Shown: positions 45,288 to 58,200 of the stretch, in pieces | Numbering within the stretch: position 1 is the first letter of the stretch | Layout of the letters: every line of letters begins with the position of its first letter | DNA from: Stenopsyche tienmushanensis | Lineage: Eukaryota; Arthropoda; Insecta; Trichoptera; Stenopsychidae | Assembly: GCA_008973525.1 (NCBI GenBank) | Contig: WACJ01000180.1 | Coordinates: forward strand, 62,001 to 126,000 | Length of the DNA stretch: 64,000 nucleotides | Direction of reading: 5' to 3' | The notes under the pieces: model-generated | What the model was told of the DNA's origin: nothing | The model's database searches: none | The model's input: the letters and a program-made list of their open reading frames with translations, nothing else | Program-made: the position numbers and the translations under genes

Positions 45288-45480
45288 AATTTGTGCTTAT
45301 TGGTGGATGACCAATGATATTTTCTTGTAAAATTGCATGCAATCCACTTTTTGTCACCGGTTACAATTCGATCTAAAAATGATTTTTTTTCAGAACAAGA
45401 GCAATTTCTTATTCGATGAATAGTCACTTCATTTAATAGTTCTGGGAATTCCCTCTTACCCTCTTCTAAGAAATGCTTAC
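45288..45480 (-). pseudogene. mariner transposase fragment (third family)
   Basis: The minus-strand reading gives ELLNEVTIHRIRNCSCSEKK, SFLDRIVTGDKKWIACNF and TRKYHW. FLDRIVTGDEKW is the first catalytic block of mariner transposases, with the Asp retained (GDKKW). The reading ends at a stop after about 30 more residues. It differs from the VTGDESWILYEN family nearby. Confidence 0.7.
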
Positions 45481-46085
45481 ATATTATGAATTTCTCAAAT
45501 CAATTTACTAGAAAGAAAGAAAAGAAAGAAAAAAGTAGAAATTAAAAAAAGAATGGCTCCATTGTGACATGAATACATTATCTAGAGCAGCGATAATATT
45601 AAAATTTCCATGGCAGTTCCGTTGCAAATCCATTTCAATTGAAATCCTCCAATATGGAATGGAATATTAAAGATATTTCAAAGTACGTTGCATTATTATC
45701 GTACTAGAAATATACTTATACCGCAAAAACGGGCTTAGTTTTACATATATTCAGAGCTTATGAAAATGCAAATATGTACACCACAGACTTAAAGTCATAA
45801 AGAACCACATACAAGAATTTCAACAGCTCCGAGAAAAGACAGCTTAATAACAAAGCAGTGGTTATGTTTAATCGTCGTTTTCTGGTTGAGGGTTGAAATT
45901 TAAATACTCATCAAATAACTTTTGAATCTCTTCAATAAAAACATACAGAAAAATAATTTTATTTTGATTAATAATATTTATGATATCATCATCATAGTGT
46001 AACCACAAATAGTCCACTGCAGAACTATAGGCCTCTTCAATATCCATTCACAGGAAGGGGTTACATCCATCACGTCTGAATTATA

Positions 46086-46470
46086 TTAGGTTGTCCCATA
46101 AATCTCTTTCGCAAATGAACACAGATCTAATCATAGCCATGTTGTTCGCGAAATTGCTAACAAGCTAGAAATTCCACGTACATCTGTCCATAATCATCTG
46201 ATAAAATTGGACTACATCAATCAGTCAGATGTGTGGCTTCCTCATGAACTGATTGACTCAAATAAACTTCAGCGTATTTTAACATGCGATCTTCTTCTCC
46301 AACGACATAATAGATAACCTTTTTTGAAGAAACTTGTCACTGGAGATGAAATTTGGATATTCTATGAGAATATCCAACGTAAACGGTCTTGGACCAAGGA
46401 TACAGAATTTTTAACTGTAGATAAACCTGGTCTACATCCAAAAAAAAGTTTTGCTATGCATTTGGTGCGA
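46086..46470 (+). mobile_element. mariner copy C, 3' truncated
   Basis: TA then TTAGGTTGTCCCATAAATCT, followed after about 8 bases by ATGAACACAGATCTAATC, the same short 5' junction as copies B and D. Readable pieces: VREIANKLEIPRTSVHNHL, DVWLPHEL, VTGDEIWIFYENIQRKRSW (the usual Ser is Ile here), LHPKKSFAMHLV. It breaks off at about 46467 into unrelated DNA. Confidence 0.8.
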
Positions 46471-47523
46471 AATTGCGCAGTTTTCCTCGGAAGACCTTCC
46501 AGTGAAAAACTACTCTAAACGCCTTTTTTTGATTTTACTGGGAAAGGCAAACATTACACAAGTTATTAAGCACATAAGCTAGACTCATAAGTATTTAACG
46601 ATGCATTTAATAGGTGCTTAGAGTCTCCATTGACTAATATGCGAAGTCTTTAATGGCTTAATTTAAGAGTTAAACGCGTTTTCCATCTTTCCACGTTTAG
46701 TTTTCCGCGAAAGCTCGCTTGCAATGCTTTAATTAAAGCAAACAATTTTCAAATTTGTTTTGTGCTCCAAAGCGAGAATATTTCTATTAGAGATCTCTCC
46801 AACAGTTACAGATTGTCGGTTAGAATGGCTCCACCAAATTGCCGATATTTGTTTGCTTAAAATTAAAAGTCGGCGAAAAGCTCCCGCAGGAAAAAGTCGA
46901 AGGACTATATTTCATTTTCGCGTAACGGGCTAATAAAAAATCCCCTAATAAGAGTTACGCCATAAGTCATCTTCCGAAATTTGTTGTCGTCATTAAAACT
47001 TGTCCCATCATTTTGTTTTCAAAGTGCTGAAACGCAGGTGCTTATAAATTGTTACACATTAGCGACGTTATTGGAATCGTATTTTATATACAGATTTACG
47101 AAGTTTTAATGTGCGAAACAGCGAAAATCTTAAATATTCGTTTTCAAGCACAATTAGTTAAAAACATTTCGCTGCGAAGAGTTTTAATCTTAGAAAGTTT
47201 CCAGCCCAAAACGCCGAGTAAATTACAACTCTTTATCGTTGAGTTTTTGCTGCATGCTAATTCAATTCGGTGAGGTCTGAGCTTTCCATAACTTCTACAA
47301 ATAATTGAAAACCATTTTAAATTGTAAGATTACTAACTTTATCCCAATACTTTTACAGACTTTGAAACATAAATTTGTGTAAATACTATCGCATTCTATT
47401 ACTTTTAAATTTACAACCAGTCAAATGCAAACAATCAAAGTAAATGTATCAACTAAAACCAATATTAGTTATACAAATATAAAATTTCTTACAAAAGAAG
47501 GTAGACATTTGATTTTGATTTTA

Positions 47524-48870
47524 CGGCAGTGTCCAATTAAAATGCCAAAATTTTTTTGCATCGTTTCATAGCAAAAAACTAAAAAAAACTATTCCAGAAT
47601 TTGGGCTCATACTGTGGTATCTAAGAAGTTTGGCGAATACTTAGAAGTTGAATAATAAATAAGAGCTAAAAAATATGTTTTTTCTTAGATGTGTGTCTTC
47701 TAATTTAGAAGATAGAATATGCGTTTTAACACTGACACTGACACAGATTGTTGGTGCGAATTGCGAAAACATGCAACTACAAGATCGTTATATTTGTACA
47801 AGCAACCTCTCTTTCTTACAGAGGATGTTCAGCAGATATTAAGAGCCATTTATGAAGAATTAACGTTTGATAGTTTATTGGAAAGATGCCTTGGCTCGTT
47901 TCAACGAGTACGTATGGTCTCTGGTACCGAAATATATTTTTTATGGCAAAAAAATACTATAAATCGCAACATATACTGCAGACTGCATTTTTAACGAAGA
48001 ATTCAAACTTATTTTTAAAAAAATGGATAAAAAGATACATTGCGATTCATGGAGACACGAAACTAAGAACGTATACGCCTTGCCAACCGCCAAGGCTCCG
48101 AATCTTCTAAATAAGCTAGAACAGTTCACAGATACGTCAAATTAGCCAAATAAGAAAAGGGTGAGGTAGCTGAATATTTTATTTATGAAGCTGAAATCGC
48201 TGATTAGTAATATATTTCCGTTTTCAACAATTTTGTGGTACTTAAAACTTTAAACGCGTTTTTTTTCGAAACGACATTTTTGCATGTCGTGTGGAAAGAA
48301 TTGAAAAACCAAGTCTCCGATTGGTCTGAAATTTTACAAACTTATTTAAAATATATATGGCTATGGCATTTCGTAAAACCAGGTCAAAATATTTATTTTA
48401 TCTTACGTTTTATATTAAAAATATCCCTAAAAAAGGTGTTTTTTTCCAAACTTGTTTTCAAACCAGCGCCATTTTGTTACTTTTAAGCAAAAACTATTCA
48501 TTAACGATATTGCGATAGCGACATGCTCACAGATTAAGAATCTTTTTGATTTTTTGTATCAAGTAAGCCTAAATGAAAAAATTGTTCCACATCATGGACT
48601 TGCATCTTTTTTGACATGTCATTTTGATGCTATAAAAACGATATAATATATATTTTTTTAAATTACGAATTTATTTTTTTAGTATTAAATAAGAGTGCCA
48701 TAATTAATCTCAAAAAAATTCATTTCATTATGTGGTGTATTTACTAATTAAAAAAAATGTTAAAAATCGCCTATTTTTTGGCTCGTCAAAGTGAGATGAG
48801 ATTAAGGGATGAACCGAGAATTTTGCCATTTTTTATAACGATGCAATAAAATGTCTAATTGAATTAGATC
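47524..48870 (+). mobile_element. DNA transposon remnant with Mutator-like transposase piece
   Basis: At 47719-47910 the reading DTDCWCELRKHA, then QPLFLTEDVQQILRAIYEEL and FDSLLERCLGSF resembles the D-WC ... LL-RC-G-(TQN-NESLN) segment of the Mutator-like/Kolobok-like transposase family found in insects. The NESLN box itself has been lost by a frameshift. The left segment (47524, cagtgtccaattaaaatgcc) and a loosely matching inverted segment near 48825-48870 may be the ends, but they are poorly conserved. Other small frames to 48646 are unassigned. Confidence 0.45.
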
Positions 48871-49029
48871 TACAGCAAACTATCGAGGAGTTATCGCAAA
48901 TACTGATATTCTTATGGATAATTGTGCAATCGAATGGGATGGGAAAATATGCAAACACAGTCTTTTTGCTCAACAGGAATACCCTAATTATAAAAGTAAG
49001 CATTACTTATCACTTATTATGTTAAAATA

Positions 49030-49669
49030 TAGGGCCGTAACAAGGGGGTGGCAAAGCAGGCGCTCGCCACGGGCGTAACTGGACTTGGGGCGCAAAACAC
49101 AGAACCAATGAACCAATACTGATTAACTGACCGTTTTTACAATATATACTAAGTTATCCATGTCCATGATTTTGATCCTAAAAGTGACCATTTCCCGAAA
49201 GAAATCCATTTTTTTACGCCCATGATTTTGATCCTAAAAGTGACCATTTCCCGAAAGAAATCCATTTTTTTACGTCCATGATTTTGATCCTAAATGTGAC
49301 CGTTTCCCGAAAGAAATCCATTTTTTTACGTCCATGATTTTGATCCTAAAAGTGACCGTTTCCCGAAAGAAATCCATTTTTTTACGTCCATGATTTTGAT
49401 CCTAAAAGTGACCATTTCCCGAAAGAAATCCATTATTTAAAGCCCATGATTTTGATCCTAAAAGTGACCGTTTCCCGAAAGAAATCCATTATTTTCCATT
49501 TTTTTACGTTCATGATTTTGATCCTAAAAGGGACCATTTCCCGAAAGAAATCCATTTTTTTATTTGAAATTATCTCATTTTCGGCATTTTTTTAACCTTT
49601 TTTTGTTGGAGGGGGGGGGCGCTATTTAGATTCTTACCACGGGCGCATCATACCCTAGGTACGGCCCTG
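49030..49669 (-). mobile_element. hAT MITE carrying a minisatellite (copy 2, inverted)
   Basis: Same family as 9689-10432 in the opposite orientation. Tips are tagggccgtaac (first C changed to T) and acggccctg. It is flanked by an identical 8-bp duplication, ttaaaata, at 49022-49029 and 49670-49677. The subterminal aggcgctcgccacgggcg block and the G-tract are shared. The element is 640 bp against 744 bp for copy 1, mainly because of fewer internal repeat units. Confidence 0.9.
49170..49565. repeat. minisatellite, about 55-bp unit, 7 copies
   Basis: Seven occurrences of cccgaaagaaatcc separated by about 55-66 bp, each with catgattttgatcctaaa. It is the complement of the unit at 9805-10300. 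One unit near 49485 has a small internal duplication (ttattttccatttttt). Confidence 0.9.
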
Positions 49670-49677
49670 TTAAAATA

Positions 49678-51034
49678 AATTTATCAAATGTATATCATGA
49701 AAACCAATTTAAATCAGTTTATTAGTATGTAGTTAACAAGAAATATTCATTTGACAAGGGCTGAGATGGTTTTTTAAAGAAAGCAATCATGATCTAAGCG
49801 TGATGGAAGCAGAACTGTTAAAATGAAACTGTTTATTTTTTTATGAAACCGGGGAAAGTGTATCGTCTTTATATCGTCCTTGGAATATTTTTCCATTATT
49901 TATTCAATGGATTATTTTTAAGTTGAAATTTGATATTGAGATTGTACATTGGAGAAGATGGGTGAGGGATGTCGCTAGGGGGCTCGATAAGAGCAAATAA
50001 TCCCTTTAAGCGAAATTCGCAAATATTCAATTTTTCGCAGGCAATGTTTGCTGTAAAATTTGCTATTCATGATGGAAAGTGGGTGATTAATTTTTTATTA
50101 TGTCCGGGGAAAAATGTGAGGAAAAGCAAAAACAAAATGTATTTCCATTCAAATTCTATCATTTCAATTCGAGAAAGCTAATTTTCGATACTGGAATATC
50201 AAGCAAATTACAATGAGTTGCAATAAATAATATACTTAAGGCCACTACAAATTTTTCGGGTCGTATAATGGGGATAATTTATACTCGACTTCATTGCTCA
50301 ATAAAACTGATAACATCAAATATGCCCCACTAAAGGATTACTATATTAGATCCCTGGGGGTATAAAAAAATTATCTCTTCCGAATTCATAAGCATTAATG
50401 TCTTATTTAATTCGACATATTAATGTTGTTAGCATTTTATGAGATCTCATTAGGAATTTTGAAAGCTTTGCGTTATTTCCACATTCAAAGCGCCATAAAA
50501 AAACGAGTCCATAGGACCTGCGCAAGACATTTCTGTATTTAATGGCTTCCGAGAAGACTTTTTATCAGAAGACAATGAGAAAAGTGAGCTGTTTTCCATC
50601 TGTTAAATAGACTTTTCTTGTTTTCAGGAAACAATTTTTGCAAATCTGTACATAAATATATATATACAGAATGCCGCATAAGTCACAAGATATAATCGAA
50701 TGCATTATTTATGTACCTAATATGTTTTTTAATGCTATATTATATTGATATAGAATTTAATTTCTTACGCTTAAAAAGTTACTTACTCTCATTGAGATAA
50801 GAGTTTAAATACTTGAAAATTACGGTTTAGTGTCTAATTATTATTGAGTACTTTTGAAATTGGTTATTCTTGCTACTGGTGAACTCTTAAATTTGTAAGT
50901 TTCAACGAGTCCCAAATATGTATATTTTCAATTAGGATCGATCATTAAAATCTGAATATAATTTATCATGCTCGTCTATGAATAAATACCATTTTCATAC
51001 TTAATATACACGTTTTATGTATCATCCCCTAGAG
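49678..51034. other. AT-rich DNA, nothing recognised
   Basis: No repeat pair or exon could be supported. The plus-strand frame at 49969-50181 has no motif. Confidence 0.35.
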
Positions 51035-51890
51035 CAGCGGTTCCAAACCTTTTTAGTCTCGTTACTCCTGCAACCTATCAGGGAAACTGATTTTATCCCC
51101 CTTTAAAATGTTGAAGAAAACAACATATACATATAAATAGCCTTTATTTATCATGAAATTGCACAAAAATATAAGATATTGCAATTTTAACATACTTTTT
51201 TAGTTCATTAATGACGATCAATATGATATTCTGATGACCTATTTTTCGCCAAAGTGTACAGAGGTCATAGTTTTGAAATTCCACTTCTCTGAAAGTGCTA
51301 TTCTCGAGCAATCCGAGAAATTCTAATTTGGCTGACACATCTTCGTCTTTAAAAATTTCATCATCAATATAAAATGGTCCTAATTTTCATGAATTAGACT
51401 GACGATTGTCCATGATCGGGAAATATTACTTCAGTGAGTGCAGATAAATGATGAATCACAGAATTTTCAAACGTGATTTTTACAGATTTGTCATTTTCCA
51501 ATTGCTCACACAGTTGTTTAAACATCGATATATCGCCAACTTGAACTCTGCGTTGGTAAAGTTTGCAAAACTTGCAACTTTATCCTATGCTGTCAAGATA
51601 TTCATCATATTTCCTTGTCATCAGACTGTTAATTTCACTGAAAAAATAGCAAGATACGTCAGAATTTTTACGAAAGATTTACTTTTTATTTTTGAGTACA
51701 ACTTTATTTCTTTTTGTGTTCTCTGATTTTCGAGAAACAATCCTATTTCTTCACGGAACTCATAAACCCTGTTTAAAATTCTCCCTCTCAATACCCAGGG
51801 TCACTCTGTGTGGTACAAAATACTATTAAATTTGGATCCAACTTCATCGCACAAAACTTTGAATATTTCATCTAATGAGGAAGGCGATTT
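51035..51890 (-). pseudogene. hAT transposase fossil (ZBED5/SCAND3-like)
   Basis: The minus-strand reading near 51890-51740 gives FKVLCDEVGSKFNSILYHTE, a TGA stop, then PWVLRGRILNRVYEFREEI and GLFLENQ. This is the HTE-xRWLSRGKVLxRVxELREEI-FL signature of hAT transposases of the ZBED5/SCAND3/FAM200 kind. Further on, SVIHHLSALTEVIFPDHGQS can be read after frameshifts. The left tip at 51035, cagcggttccaaaccttttt, is a standard hAT end of this group. Not functional: it has stops, frameshifts and no right end. Plus-strand frames here are shadows. Confidence 0.75.
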
Positions 51891-51946
51891 CGAACCAGTT
51901 ATATATAAAATAGTTAGAGTTCAATTTGATTCCAAGTGTTATATAT

Positions 51947-53430
51947 TAGATAAAGCGGAAATAAATGTCATTTTTTTGGTTGCGTCTTTGCCGTCAGTTT
52001 GCTTCGGGTTGCTGTCGAGTGAATACGTCAAGATTGGTGTCATTTTGAAGCACTGTTGTTTGTCTTACTTTTTTTTTAAATATTTTTATATTTTTTAGCC
52101 ATAGTGAAAATGTCCAAGCCAGAAGTTGATAAGACCCATTTGCGATTTTGTTTACTGTTTTTATACGACAAAGGATTAAATGCAAAAGAAGCTACCCAGA
52201 GCATCTGTGATACATATGACAACATATTGAATATTCGAAAATGCCATAGATGGTTGAAAAAAAACAACGAAGGAAGTAGAGTTTCATGAATTTTAGCGCG
52301 GAACACCCGAACTGTAAATTGTTAAAGTTTTTTTTTAAATTTTGATCTTCGCATTCGTCCTTAATATATTTTGAGGCAATGATAGCACCTCATATCGTGT
52401 TGAATCTTGGAGTTTATTTCGCTATTGATTGATTTGCTATGTGTGAAGATGCATCCAACTGGCTTTTAGAATACATGAATGAGTGATTTGTTTATTTATT
52501 GATTTGGATGTGGTTGCTTAGCAACACGCGCTTAGTTCGAAAGCTATGCGATGTATTGCTGTGGGAGTGAGAGGTAAGGATGCGTGCGCTCTCCCTCACT
52601 TCGTATAGCGACTGGCGAGCCGCCAAGCACCACGACGTGCCAGCCGTTCAGCGCGGCTTTGGCTGACGCAGCCGAGCGCTTCAACAGACATTAGATTGAT
52701 AGTATTATCGTCTCTCGGCATAGTTGACAAAAGGCTTTGTTTACCTTAGCAAATTTTGGACAGCCGGACAGATGGACGGACACACATTGATTTTTATATA
52801 TATATATATTAAATTCATTAGATAAAACGGAAAGGAAATGTCATTTTTTTGGTTGCAAAAAAAAATACAAAAGTGGCGACAAAGATTTGAAAAATAAACC
52901 ATAATCAGGACGACCTCCAATAATTGATGATGACGCATTAAATTCTCTGGTAGAATCTGATCATCGAAAAACAATAAAGAAATTATCGCTAGACATCGGC
53001 TGTCCCTGGTCGATAGTAAAAGACTATTTGAAAAGGCTCGGGAAAAAACATGGACAGGGAATTTGGATACCGCACGAGTTGTCATCAACGGTCTTGGAAC
53101 AACGGATAATCATTTGTTCATCGCTATTGTCCAGCTATGAAACCGATCCATTTTAAAAAAGAATCATTACTGGGGATTAGAAGTGGGTCCTCTACAACAG
53201 TTCGAGAAGGAAAAACAGTGGCTTTCTTCAAATCAAGTACATGTTTCTAGCACTCGACCGTCATTATCCTTGAAAAAGGTCCTCATTTGTGTTTGGTGGG
53301 ATTTGTTTGGCGTAATTTACTACGAATTATTAAAACCTGACCAAACTGTCACAGCAGAGCTATACTGTGTACAGTTAGATAGCGAAAATTCTCAAAAAGC
53401 GAACAGTGCTAGTTAACAACCAAAGAAGAA
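51947..53430 (+). pseudogene. mariner transposase fossil split by a retroposon-like repeat
   Basis: Part 1 (52109-52266) starts MSKPEVDKTHLRFCLLF, then LYDKGLNAKEATQSICDTY and CHRWLKK, the first helix-turn-helix of mariner transposases. Part 2 (52860-53420) gives PPIIDDDALNSLVESDH, IGCPWSIVKDYLKRLGKK, GIWIPHELSS, KRIITGD (then a stop), VLICVWWDLFGVIYYELL and PDQTVTAELYCVQLDSEN. The repeat at 52267-52809 sits between the parts. The first catalytic block has a stop where EKW is expected, and everything after the second block is absent. A separate mariner family from copies A-E. Confidence 0.8.
52267..52809 (+). repeat. dispersed retroposon-like repeat (copy 2)
   Basis: Near-identical to 10729-11252. 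It ends ggacggacacacattg, attttta and a TA run of about 15 bases. It lies inside the mariner fossil. Its high similarity to copy 1 suggests comparatively recent movement. Confidence 0.75.
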
Positions 53431-53925
53431 TATTACACAGAACAAACCATGCATTATATGGTTTGTATCATACATCACGTAATAATTAGATTGGGAGTAG
53501 TAATATTTTATTTTGTATGAGCTAATCTAAGCTTATAGAATAGAGGAGCTAATTTTTTTTTTCATAATTATATCATTTGAATAACTAAACTTTATAATCT
53601 TCAAAATTGGGAACACTATGTCATAACAATCATATTGATGATCGACTTGTATACTATAGATGCAAATGCATTAAAAATCTATCCTCGAATAAAATTGATG
53701 CGCATTTGACTTATATCCCAGTTCGTAAACCACCCCCTGTAAATCATTAGAATAATTACAGACAACGGTGGCCACCATGATGGATGAAAATGAACAAGAA
53801 TGTTGACGAGGAAGCCACCCAGCATCGATCACTCTTTATGGACTTCCGCAGCGCTGTAGCATCGAACTTCTATTGGATTTGAAACCGGTGGAATTGTTAA
53901 ATGTACGTTCCTCATTCATGACTCC
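53431..53925. other. spacer, no gene supported
   Basis: A less AT-rich patch at 53760-53900 (gtggccaccatgatggatga) can be read on either strand for short distances. No splice-supported exon or known motif is evident. Confidence 0.3.
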
Positions 53926-54397
53926 CTAGTGTGTAATATAAACATGCATTTTATGTAATGAAAGCGTATTTTCAAAGGGCGAAATCGATTGCATTGACAC
54001 GATGTTTGCATTTTTCGCTCCCCCGTCATATGGTAAATTTTCCGAAGCACAATGGGGATGACATGTGTTGACATTTTTATGCGAATAAACGATGTTTTCC
54101 ACGTCGAAATTTATTCGCACGCTTTCATACATATTCGTAACAAATTCGCGCGTTTTATGCTTGGAGATTTTTGTTATCTCATGCAAACAATATCGATCGA
54201 AAATGAACGATTTCTTGCTTTAATTCGATAGAAAGATTGAATCTACATGATATATTTGATACAATGTCTCAATAAGTAATAAAAATAGAATAATAGAGCT
54301 TTCCATCTCAACTTCTGAATTTATTTTTTCCAATGCGCAACATCGAAAAGAAAAATTAGCATTTTTAGTTTGGAGAAACTTTATGTTGGATATTTTT

Positions 54398-54656
54398 TCA
54401 TCTATAAGCTTCTGCTTCCATTTGCTTATCCATAGTCATTTTCTTCAGAGGTTTTAATAAGTCAAAATCAATTATGCTGCAAACCGGTACTTCAATTTGG
54501 CGAAAATCATTATTTTTCTCCTTGCATTTTTGTTCCTTTTCCTTCTCATCTCTCGTTATGACTTGATGTAAGATGGACGATTTCTTTGTCTTATCAACAA
54601 AGATGTGCACATGTTCTCCCGCTTTTTTTTTCTTAACCAAAGGTTGTTCATACGAC
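54398..54656 (-). CDS. candidate 3'-terminal exon of an unknown gene
   Basis: After a possible acceptor (ggagatttag) the minus strand reads 86 codons to a TGA. It is Lys/Glu-rich, with VKKKKAGEHVHIFVDKTKK, EKEKEQKCKEKNNDF, VPVCSIIDFDLLKPLKK and MDKQMEAEAYR. The composition is protein-like and unlike the translated AT-rich noise around it, but I recognise no family. It could be an exon of a nested minus-strand gene, a retrocopy piece or chance. The upstream acceptor has a weak pyrimidine tract. Confidence 0.3.
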
Positions 54657-54834
54657 ACCTAAATCTCCATTGTATTCCCTTTTCCAATTATTTTTAAGTA
54701 TAGACTGCAAAGAATGAAAATATGAATCTCTGTGATCTTCAATATTTTGCATAAGAACAACCAATTTTGAGTCGAGATATGTCATCTTGACCTAAGAGCT
54801 TGTACAGTGTCCCCTAATATGGACATTCCCCTTA

Positions 54835-54989
54835 TTAGGGGAGGATATTTAATTGAAATAGAAATGCATTTAAAATTATTTTTTTCCTTTTGAGCTGGAG
54901 AGTTTTTACAAAAAAAGGATTGAAGGACTACCAAAACGATGAAAAGATTATTTTTTACTAAACTTCCGAATACTTTCGGGTCCCCCTAA
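54835..54989. mobile_element. 155-bp TA MITE, TTAGGGGGACCC family
   Basis: TA then TTAGGGGAGGATATTTAATT on the left. The complement of the right end is TTAGGGGGACCCGAAAGTAT, flanked by TA. The left tip is diverged. Same family and length as 18131-18290. Confidence 0.65.
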
Positions 54990-57900
54990 TATTTTTGAGC
55001 TTGAAACTTTGCCTAGAATGGATTAATTCCTGATATACCTTATATTAGGAACAGTTTACCAACATAATTTATCTGCTTGTCCACATCATTAAGCAATTAT
55101 TATCTTCCCAAACTATCGATTTGTGTAAAAGCCTTTAAGTCTTTGAAAAAGCTAAATAACCAATACAATAAAAAGATTAAACAGTTAATTATTCGTCGAT
55201 AAGATATTTTTGTGGAAAATAAAATCTCGTGCTAAAATTATGCATAATTATGATAAATTCAAGTACTATTTTAGACTATTCCGAGAATCGATTGAGTCCA
55301 ACAGAAGAAGAGCCTCAGATTTGCCTTAAAAAGGCTCTATTTAAATATTTAAATATCACATTAAAAATCATTTGGCCTAAAAATTCTCGAGTTCGATCAT
55401 TAGAACTAAAATTAATCGCAGGCAATAACTCTGACTCTAATAGAGGCAATGAAAATTTTTCAATCGCCGGAGGCACTGAAAATTTCATCCCCTGTACTTT
55501 TAAATTTTAACACTTTGATACATTTTTTCAATGTTTACTTTGTAAATTCTTACCCTGCTTATAGCAGATCCTTTTAACATAATTTTTTACGAAGGCTAAA
55601 GCGAAATATTGTATATATATAAATTCATTGATAAATATACATAGGGTTTCAGCTGTCCGAGTTTCATTTTGACATCGAACGCTCATGTTCATTTTCGCCG
55701 TCAACTTGCTGAAATTGAATACTTATTATATGAATATATTTAAATACCATGCAAATAAATACTTTATCTATATTTTTGTGTATATTAAATTATTCAGTTT
55801 TGAGCCAAAAAGTAATTTAATATTTATAATTACAGTAAGCCTACAGATTGTATCGTTGTGGATGAGAAGGAAGTAAATGTCGCAACTCGAAATTAATTAC
55901 GTTATTAATTGAAGCCAGATTAAATTAAGATAACCAGGTTCTAACTTTTGGCCTAGAATCATTTTTTGTAGAATTTGATACCGAAAGAAGATAGTAGGTC
56001 AGACCAAAAGCTTTTATCAGTGCCATCGTCCTATAATAAATATAGATTAAAAACAGTCTCATAATAAATATTTAACATCGAGTATTAAAATGCTAATCAT
56101 TGAAACGACCATTCATAGTTAAAGTTTTGAATTAGTCTGCCGGGACAAGCTTCTACTGGTTCGTCAGCCGCCGCATCTATTTTGGTCCATGAAACTGTAC
56201 TCCGCCTCATAGACGGTCACGCCTTACATGCTTTAGTATATTATATGTTATACACGACGAAGAAAATAGATGGAATTAATACATATTAAATTTTCTAAAA
56301 CTCGTTTGACACAATAATCCTTGTAGACCGTATGATGAGGTGAATTAATATTTGATACAAAGCCCTGTTCCTATAATAAAATAATTTTGACAATTATCCA
56401 ATTATTGTGACAGACAATGTCAAATTAGGCAAATACTAATCTTTTCAGAATCTGCCACAAATTATTTAGCGAAAGTTACAAAATGAAGATGTTCATTATT
56501 CGAAGTGCCTCCAAACTAAGCCAAGCCAGACTTCGTACTTTAAAATTGAATATAAAAGTGAATTTAAATTAAATTTTTACGACCAAGGATTGAGTCGTAT
56601 ATTTATTATGTATAAAGCTCACCCATTTTCTGCAGGGATGCAATAAAGTTTCAAATAAACTTTGAGGGATTCTTTGAGGGAAAATTTCATAACGCAATGA
56701 AATCTACTATCCGCATTTTCATAACATGGGCAAACAATAGTTGGGTACGTTTTAATTTATTTTTTCCATCCGACTTCCCCCGTCGATACAACCCTATGAA
56801 AATAATTTCAGCCTCGATGAAGACCCTTCGAATCTCAACAATTGGCTATTCCTACATTTCACGCCTCTGTGGTATCAATGAATTCAATTAGTGGTACAAA
56901 ATTTATATAATATCTTTTTTGTGCGAAGCGAACGACTTAATTATTCCTTAATGGAAATATAAATCCCTGGAAATAGCTCCATATTGCAGTAAATAAAACG
57001 AAAGAGCATTGTGTCAACGCTATGATTGATACCCATGATTGATTATATTAATTGGCTTTTCGAAAAATCATCAACGGTTTCCAAATAATCCTGTTTATAA
57101 TAAAAAAACGATCAGTTGTATATAATAATATATCATCTTAATACAAAAACTCATGTATTTTTTGGCTATAAGAAAGAAGCCACCCAAAATAATGGAACAC
57201 AATGGAAGTCTGTGGGTTGATACGTATTTATTAGGTAATTTATCAATATTACGATCTAACCTAAAGAATTACATAGGACACATACTGAATTGAAATGAAA
57301 CATAAGCTGAAATGTAGCGATGACTAGATAATAATAAATTTTATTTGATCAATCAAAAGACATTTTTATAAAGTGAATTATTGCAAAATTAAGGTCTAAT
57401 CCATTATATATAATAACCTAATGTATCTTAATCAGATGCTTTTCATCCTTACATTGTGCGAGAATATTCAAGCGTATAAGCAATATAATCCATTACTAAG
57501 TGCTTATATTTTTTAGTCTTCGTCTGACCCCAAAATTTGCGATTTCAAACAAAGATTTTATTTTGGATGTTTTTTCGCATCTTACAAGCAAATTAATGTT
57601 ACGTTTAAGCAAAACCGCAAAGCAGAAAAACCTCAGCCACTCTTTTGGCTGGCATTTGATTGCGTTTTTGTTGTGTTGGGCTTCGTATTTTTACGTCAAA
57701 ACGAAACAAAGGTAGCAAAATTTGAAGACCCGACCTTTGTTGGCGAGGGTGTTTTCAGACAAAGTAAACGCCAGACGTTAGATATATTCAGCTTAAGGAT
57801 CAAATATTTGCTTTGGGTAATTCGATAAAAAACCCAAAGTCACGACTGTGTACAGTAACTTTGAAATGGATCCAACGTACAGTGACTCAATAAAGTCGTA

Positions 57901-58200
57901 CAATTGCGAAACAATCGGTAAAATACTCTTATTGGCTAGTTATATTTCATTTTTTATGGTGGATATTGATGTAAATATCAAATCATAAACAAATTTAATA
58001 GCCATTTGTTCAATACAATTAATTTAGCAATCATTAAAAAGGCACCAAAATTACCACATAAAAGTCATGGGACAATGCTTATTCATACACATGTATATTA
58101 TGTAATTATTGAAACGAAATTACAATCAGAAGATTTACATACAGCTTCATATTCATGGTATTGATATTTTAGCATAGCATGTAGCTAAATATCATCCCCA
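54990..58200. other. AT-rich DNA, no gene supported
   Basis: Small frames at 55229, 55685, 56697 and 57500 have no recognisable domain and AT-driven composition. A less AT-rich patch at 56135-56225 reads ASTGSSAAASILVHETVL on the plus strand, without supporting splice sites. Confidence 0.35.

Noticed and set aside
53760..53900. Possible upstream exon of the receptor
   Set aside because: Neither strand gives TM1-TM3 or DRY motifs, and stops interrupt the best frames.
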